A stretch of 8,017 nucleotides of DNA, taken from NCBI GenBank assembly GCA_014380255.1, contig JACMKG010000344.1:1-8017 (forward strand). The letters run 5' to 3'. How positions within the stretch are numbered: the first letter of the stretch is position 1; each line of letters opens with the position of its first letter. The DNA comes from Prolixibacteraceae bacterium. GTDB lineage: Bacteria > Bacteroidota > Bacteroidia > Bacteroidales > Prolixibacteraceae. The translations under genes were made by a program, and so were the position numbers. The notes under the pieces are model-generated. The model made no database searches. It was not told the DNA's origin and saw nothing but the letters and a program-made list of their open reading frames with translations. Positions 5,740 to 8,017 of this stretch are shown piece by piece.

Positions 5740-7014
5740 TTACCAGTTCACTTTCTTCCTTCGCAAAGGCATGGTCATGCATCGGGCACCACCCCCGCCT
5801 CGGGCCAATTCAGAACCAGGAATGGTAACAACGCATTTCCCTTCCGGAATATCGCACAGACCACTTAATAAATCCTTGGCCTGTATAACCTGAAATCCAT
5901 TGTTGTTAAGCTGGTCGATGGTATGCACATTACGTTCATAACCTATTATTTTACCAGGTGCAAAAGCGAAGAAATTAGCCCCGCTGTGCCATTGTTCGCG
6001 TTCCTGTGTCCAACTGTCAACCTCTCCCCCACATTTCACATGTTTCATATCAATGCCTAATTTCTTTAATGCCTTGGGAAGATTCTTTTCTTCATATATG
6101 CGGGATACTTCACCATTTTCAACTTCAATATGAATGGTATGAAAACGATTGGTACCCATAATAAGAGGTTCATATACCATGCAGGCGTCCACATCCAAAA
6201 ATGTAAAAACCATGTCAAGGTGTATAAATGATTCCGGCGATTCGGGTAATTCCTGAACCAGGATATGACGCAGTCCATCTTTTTTAGCTTTCAGCTTTTC
6301 AAGAATAAAATCGATACCCTGAGTACTGGTACGTATACCTGTTCCGATCACAATCACATCCTCCCGGCCTACCTGAAAATCACCCCCTTCAATCGAGATA
6401 TCCGGATAATTAAGAAGGTTTTCAGGCGTATTTGGATTCATGGTTGAAGTTTCAAGCATCGGATGATGGTTAAAAATTGCATCCATAATCACGGCCTCCC
6501 GGTCCCGCACCCTGCTTGCCATTTTTCCAATCAGAACCTGATTGCCATACGACATGGCTGCATCCCGGGTGAATAAGAAATTATGCAATGGACGCAAACT
6601 AAAACGTTCTATACTTAAATAACGCGTAAGGTTATTCCGTTCAAGGTATACCCCCTGTATTAACTGGCGTGCCAATTCTGTAGCATCCTGCTCCATTAGT
6701 TTGGGCAAGATTTCCATGGCCATCTCATTCTTGCAGATATCTTTAACCAAGGATGTTTTAACCGTTTCATCAGCCAGGATATCTGCCAGCAGGTCCCTTA
6801 CCTCAAAAGTGGAAGTTACTTTACCCAGCACTTTTTTAAACATAGCATATTCTTCCCCTGCCACCGACAGATTAAGGATATCGCTGTACAATGCCCGCTC
6901 GGCGTTCTCAGGGGTCATTTCCTCTACTTCGAGGCCCGGGGTATGTATGATGACTCCTTCCAATTGTCCAATTTCAGAACAAATGTCAATTTTTAGTTGT
7001 TGATCTAATTGCAT
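5740..7014 (-). CDS. arcA: Arginine deiminase
   Basis: This cytosolic enzyme hydrolyses L-arginine to citrulline and ammonia. The 424-residue length is close to the usual 400-420 for the family. The guanidino-group-modifying catalytic set is complete: FTRD with Asp151, IEGGD with Glu209, HLD with His265 and Asp267, and the C-terminal RGGGGARCMTMPL with the nucleophile Cys412. These correspond in order to the aspartate, glutamate, histidine and cysteine of characterised bacterial deiminases. Residues about 75-145 form the family's helical insertion. The N-terminus (GQLEGVIIHTPG) matches the first repeat of the fold. No ornithine carbamoyltransferase, carbamate kinase or arginine-ornithine antiporter is present here, so a full energy-yielding pathway is not encoded locally. 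The protein ends in a basic tail, LRRKKVNW. It is divergent from the DUF4294 gene and has its own -7 box. A related amidinotransferase role is possible but less likely. Confidence 0.93.
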   Translation of the reverse strand: MQLDQQLKIDICSEIGQLEGVIIHTPGLEVEEMTPENAERALYSDILNLSVAGEEYAMFKKVLGKVTSTFEVRDLLADILADETVKTSLVKDICKNEMAMEILPKLMEQDATELARQLIQGVYLERNNLTRYLSIERFSLRPLHNFLFTRDAAMSYGNQVLIGKMASRVRDREAVIMDAIFNHHPMLETSTMNPNTPENLLNYPDISIEGGDFQVGREDVIVIGTGIRTSTQGIDFILEKLKAKKDGLRHILVQELPESPESFIHLDMVFTFLDVDACMVYEPLIMGTNRFHTIHIEVENGEVSRIYEEKNLPKALKKLGIDMKHVKCGGEVDSWTQEREQWHSGANFFAFAPGKIIGYERNVHTIDQLNNNGFQVIQAKDLLSGLCDIPEGKCVVTIPGSELARGGGGARCMTMPLRRKKVNW

Positions 7015-7032
7015 ATTCCTGTTTTAGCGCAT

Positions 7033-7040
7033 CAAAGATA
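7033..7040 (-). promoter_or_regulatory. Bacteroidetes -7 promoter box for arginine deiminase
   Basis: On the minus strand this reads TATCTTTG, an exact TAnnTTTG match, placing the transcript start roughly 10-15 bases before the ATG at 7014. The leader would be very short. The -33 element is weak. Confidence 0.55.
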
Positions 7041-7105
7041 CAAACAATGATCGTCAGGATAAATAAAGTTGCTCTTTAATCGTTTCAGTTTTATAACATA
7101 TGAAT

Positions 7106-7113
7106 TATCTTTG
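7106..7113 (+). promoter_or_regulatory. Bacteroidetes -7 promoter box for the DUF4294 gene
   Basis: TATCTTTG is an exact TAnnTTTG match, with only a TTT at 7083-7085 in the -33 position (20-base spacer). It lies 17 bases upstream of the ATG at 7131 and just 2 bases upstream of an in-frame TTG at 7116, so that TTG would not be usefully transcribed; this decides the start in favour of 7131. Confidence 0.6.
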
Positions 7114-7130
7114 CGTTGAATAGAGAAGCA

Positions 7131-7718
7131 ATGAAACAGTTTATATTAATAGCAATATTTTTCTGGATGGCAGCATCTACTGCAAATGCTCAAGTACACG
7201 CTTCCCCTCATTATTTGCCAGGGATGAGGGTTGATAATGATACACTTCCGCATATCAATATTTCTGAAATAAATATTATCCCTAAGCCTAAGTTTAAATC
7301 GAAACAAGCAGAACAGCAATACTGGAAGACGGTTGTAAGAGTCAAAAAGGTATACCCTTATGCCAAGGAGGCAGCCAGACTCTATGCAAAATACCAGCAA
7401 GAAGTACCACCCGATACCAAGAGACGCTACCGGCGCACGTACATAAAAAAAGCAGAAGATGAATTAATGGCCCTTTACGGACCTAAGCTGAAACAGATGT
7501 CCATCACGGAGGGAAAAATCCTTATTAAGCTAATCGACCGCGAAACGCAGGCAACTTCCTACGATCTGATCCAGGATATTAAGGGGGGCGTTCCGGCTAT
7601 ATTCTGGCAAGGTGTAGCCCGTATTTTCGGCAATAACCTGAAGTCACAGTATGACCCCTATGGTGAAGACAAGCAAATTGAACAGATCGTCCGATTTATT
7701 GACATGGGGCTTATCTAA
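7131..7718 (+). CDS. Secreted DUF4294-family protein
   Basis: A 195-residue protein of a family found in Bacteroidetes with no known function. Residues 1-21 (MKQFILIAIFFWMAASTANAQ) are a signal peptide with an A-x-A cleavage site, so it is exported to the periplasm. The mature part contains the family's conserved blocks: VRVKKVYPYAKEAARLY at 69-85; YIKKAEDELMALYGPKLKQ at 104-122; ITEGKILIKLIDRET at 125-139; and FWQGVARIFGNNLKSQYDP at 158-176, followed by GED. The fold is mostly helical by appearance, and several Arg, Lys and Asp/Glu residues are invariant as I recall the family. There is no lipobox and no later membrane segment. It is divergently transcribed from arginine deiminase with 116 bases between the ATGs; nothing shows a functional link. 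Family assignment is confident; biochemical role unknown. Confidence 0.9.
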   Translation: MKQFILIAIFFWMAASTANAQVHASPHYLPGMRVDNDTLPHINISEINIIPKPKFKSKQAEQQYWKTVVRVKKVYPYAKEAARLYAKYQQEVPPDTKRRYRRTYIKKAEDELMALYGPKLKQMSITEGKILIKLIDRETQATSYDLIQDIKGGVPAIFWQGVARIFGNNLKSQYDPYGEDKQIEQIVRFIDMGLI

Positions 7719-8017
7719 GGATCAGTCCAGATAGCCGGCGGATAACAAACAAAAACTTCCTCTAAGATAAAATCGTCCTTGCAAAGGTCCGATATCCCTT
7801 TGCCTTGAAAACCCCGTGGGGGTGTCTCTGAAATCATAAGAAACGTTCGTATCAATGGAATATTAACATACAGGAGAATGATTACAAACAACTTTAACTA
7901 AATGAATAATAACCACATAGACACATAGAGCACATAGAATAGTTTTTAACTATGTGTACTATGCGCCTATGTGTTTCAAAAATTTAAATAGATGAAAGTG
8001 CAGGTCGCTCCCTCAAA
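7719..8017. other. Non-coding right-hand end of window
   Basis: About 300 bases follow the DUF4294 stop. I see no gene start, tRNA or convincing promoter. A short GC-rich stem (ACCCC/GGGGT, 7811-7823, loop GTG) has no T-tract, so I do not call it a terminator. The main content is the CACATAG hairpin described separately. Confidence 0.6.
7911..7976. repeat. Large hairpin built from CACATAG repeats
   Basis: The left arm at 7911-7937 carries three direct CACATAG copies (7914-7920, 7922-7928, 7931-7937). The right arm at 7950-7976 carries CTATGTG, CTATGCG and CTATGTG. The arms pair at 22 of 27 positions around a 12-base loop (7938-7949). Similar CACATAG or CACAGAG hairpins are, as I recall, scattered between genes in Bacteroidetes and some other bacteria. 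It could stop transcription from DUF4294, although the sequence after the stem is A/T mixed rather than a clean T run. It is not a CRISPR: the units are 7 bases with 1-2 base gaps. Confidence 0.7.

Noticed and set aside
7914..7937. Three spaced CACATAG copies as a mini CRISPR array
   Set aside because: Repeats of 7 bases with 1-2 base gaps cannot be repeat-spacer units, and the block pairs with its own inverse as a hairpin.

Overview
The window looks like a chromosomal segment of a Bacteroidota (Bacteroidetes) bacterium, probably a Bacteroidales/Marinilabiliales-type organism. It is AT-rich, especially between genes. Three genes have an exact TATCTTTG match to the phylum's -7 promoter motif (TAnnTTTG), and none of the starts I inspected has a convincing Shine-Dalgarno sequence. 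One gene carries a domain typical of the phylum (DUF4294), and a carboxypeptidase-regulatory-like secreted protein is present. GlmM is of the GEGNGG/DPDVDR type. The placement rests on recognised families and promoter style, not on a marker gene.

Layout from left to right. (1) 1-993, minus: the N-terminal 331 codons of a HlyD/MacA-type periplasmic adaptor; the gene runs off the left edge. (2) 994-1304: an AT-rich divergent promoter region with a 14-bp perfect palindrome and a good plus-strand promoter. (3) 1305-1928 and 1971-2948, plus: two secreted proteins in a probable two-gene unit, one with a carboxypeptidase-regulatory-like beta domain, the other with an N-terminal globular region and a long C-terminal coiled coil. 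(4) 2949-3167: a 154-bp MITE-like palindromic element in a convergent intergenic gap. (5) 3168-4553, minus: phosphoglucosamine mutase (glmM). (6) 4713-5243, minus: a small SpoU/TrmH-family RNA methyltransferase. (7) 5244-5739: about 0.5 kb of non-coding DNA made of degenerate heptamer repeats and nested inverted repeats. (8) 5740-7014, minus: an arginine deiminase with all catalytic residues visible. (9) 7131-7718, plus: a secreted DUF4294 protein, divergent from the deiminase, each gene with its own TATCTTTG box. (10) 7719-8017: non-coding, ending in a large hairpin built from CACATAG repeats.

The genes are mostly unrelated housekeeping and envelope functions: peptidoglycan precursor synthesis, RNA modification, arginine breakdown and membrane export. 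I see no phage, CRISPR, toxin-antitoxin or defence system and no RNA gene. I do not find a clear new multi-gene system. The least explained material is the three intergenic repeat structures (3007-3160, 5249-5734, 7911-7976) and the uncharacterised secreted pair at 1305-2948.
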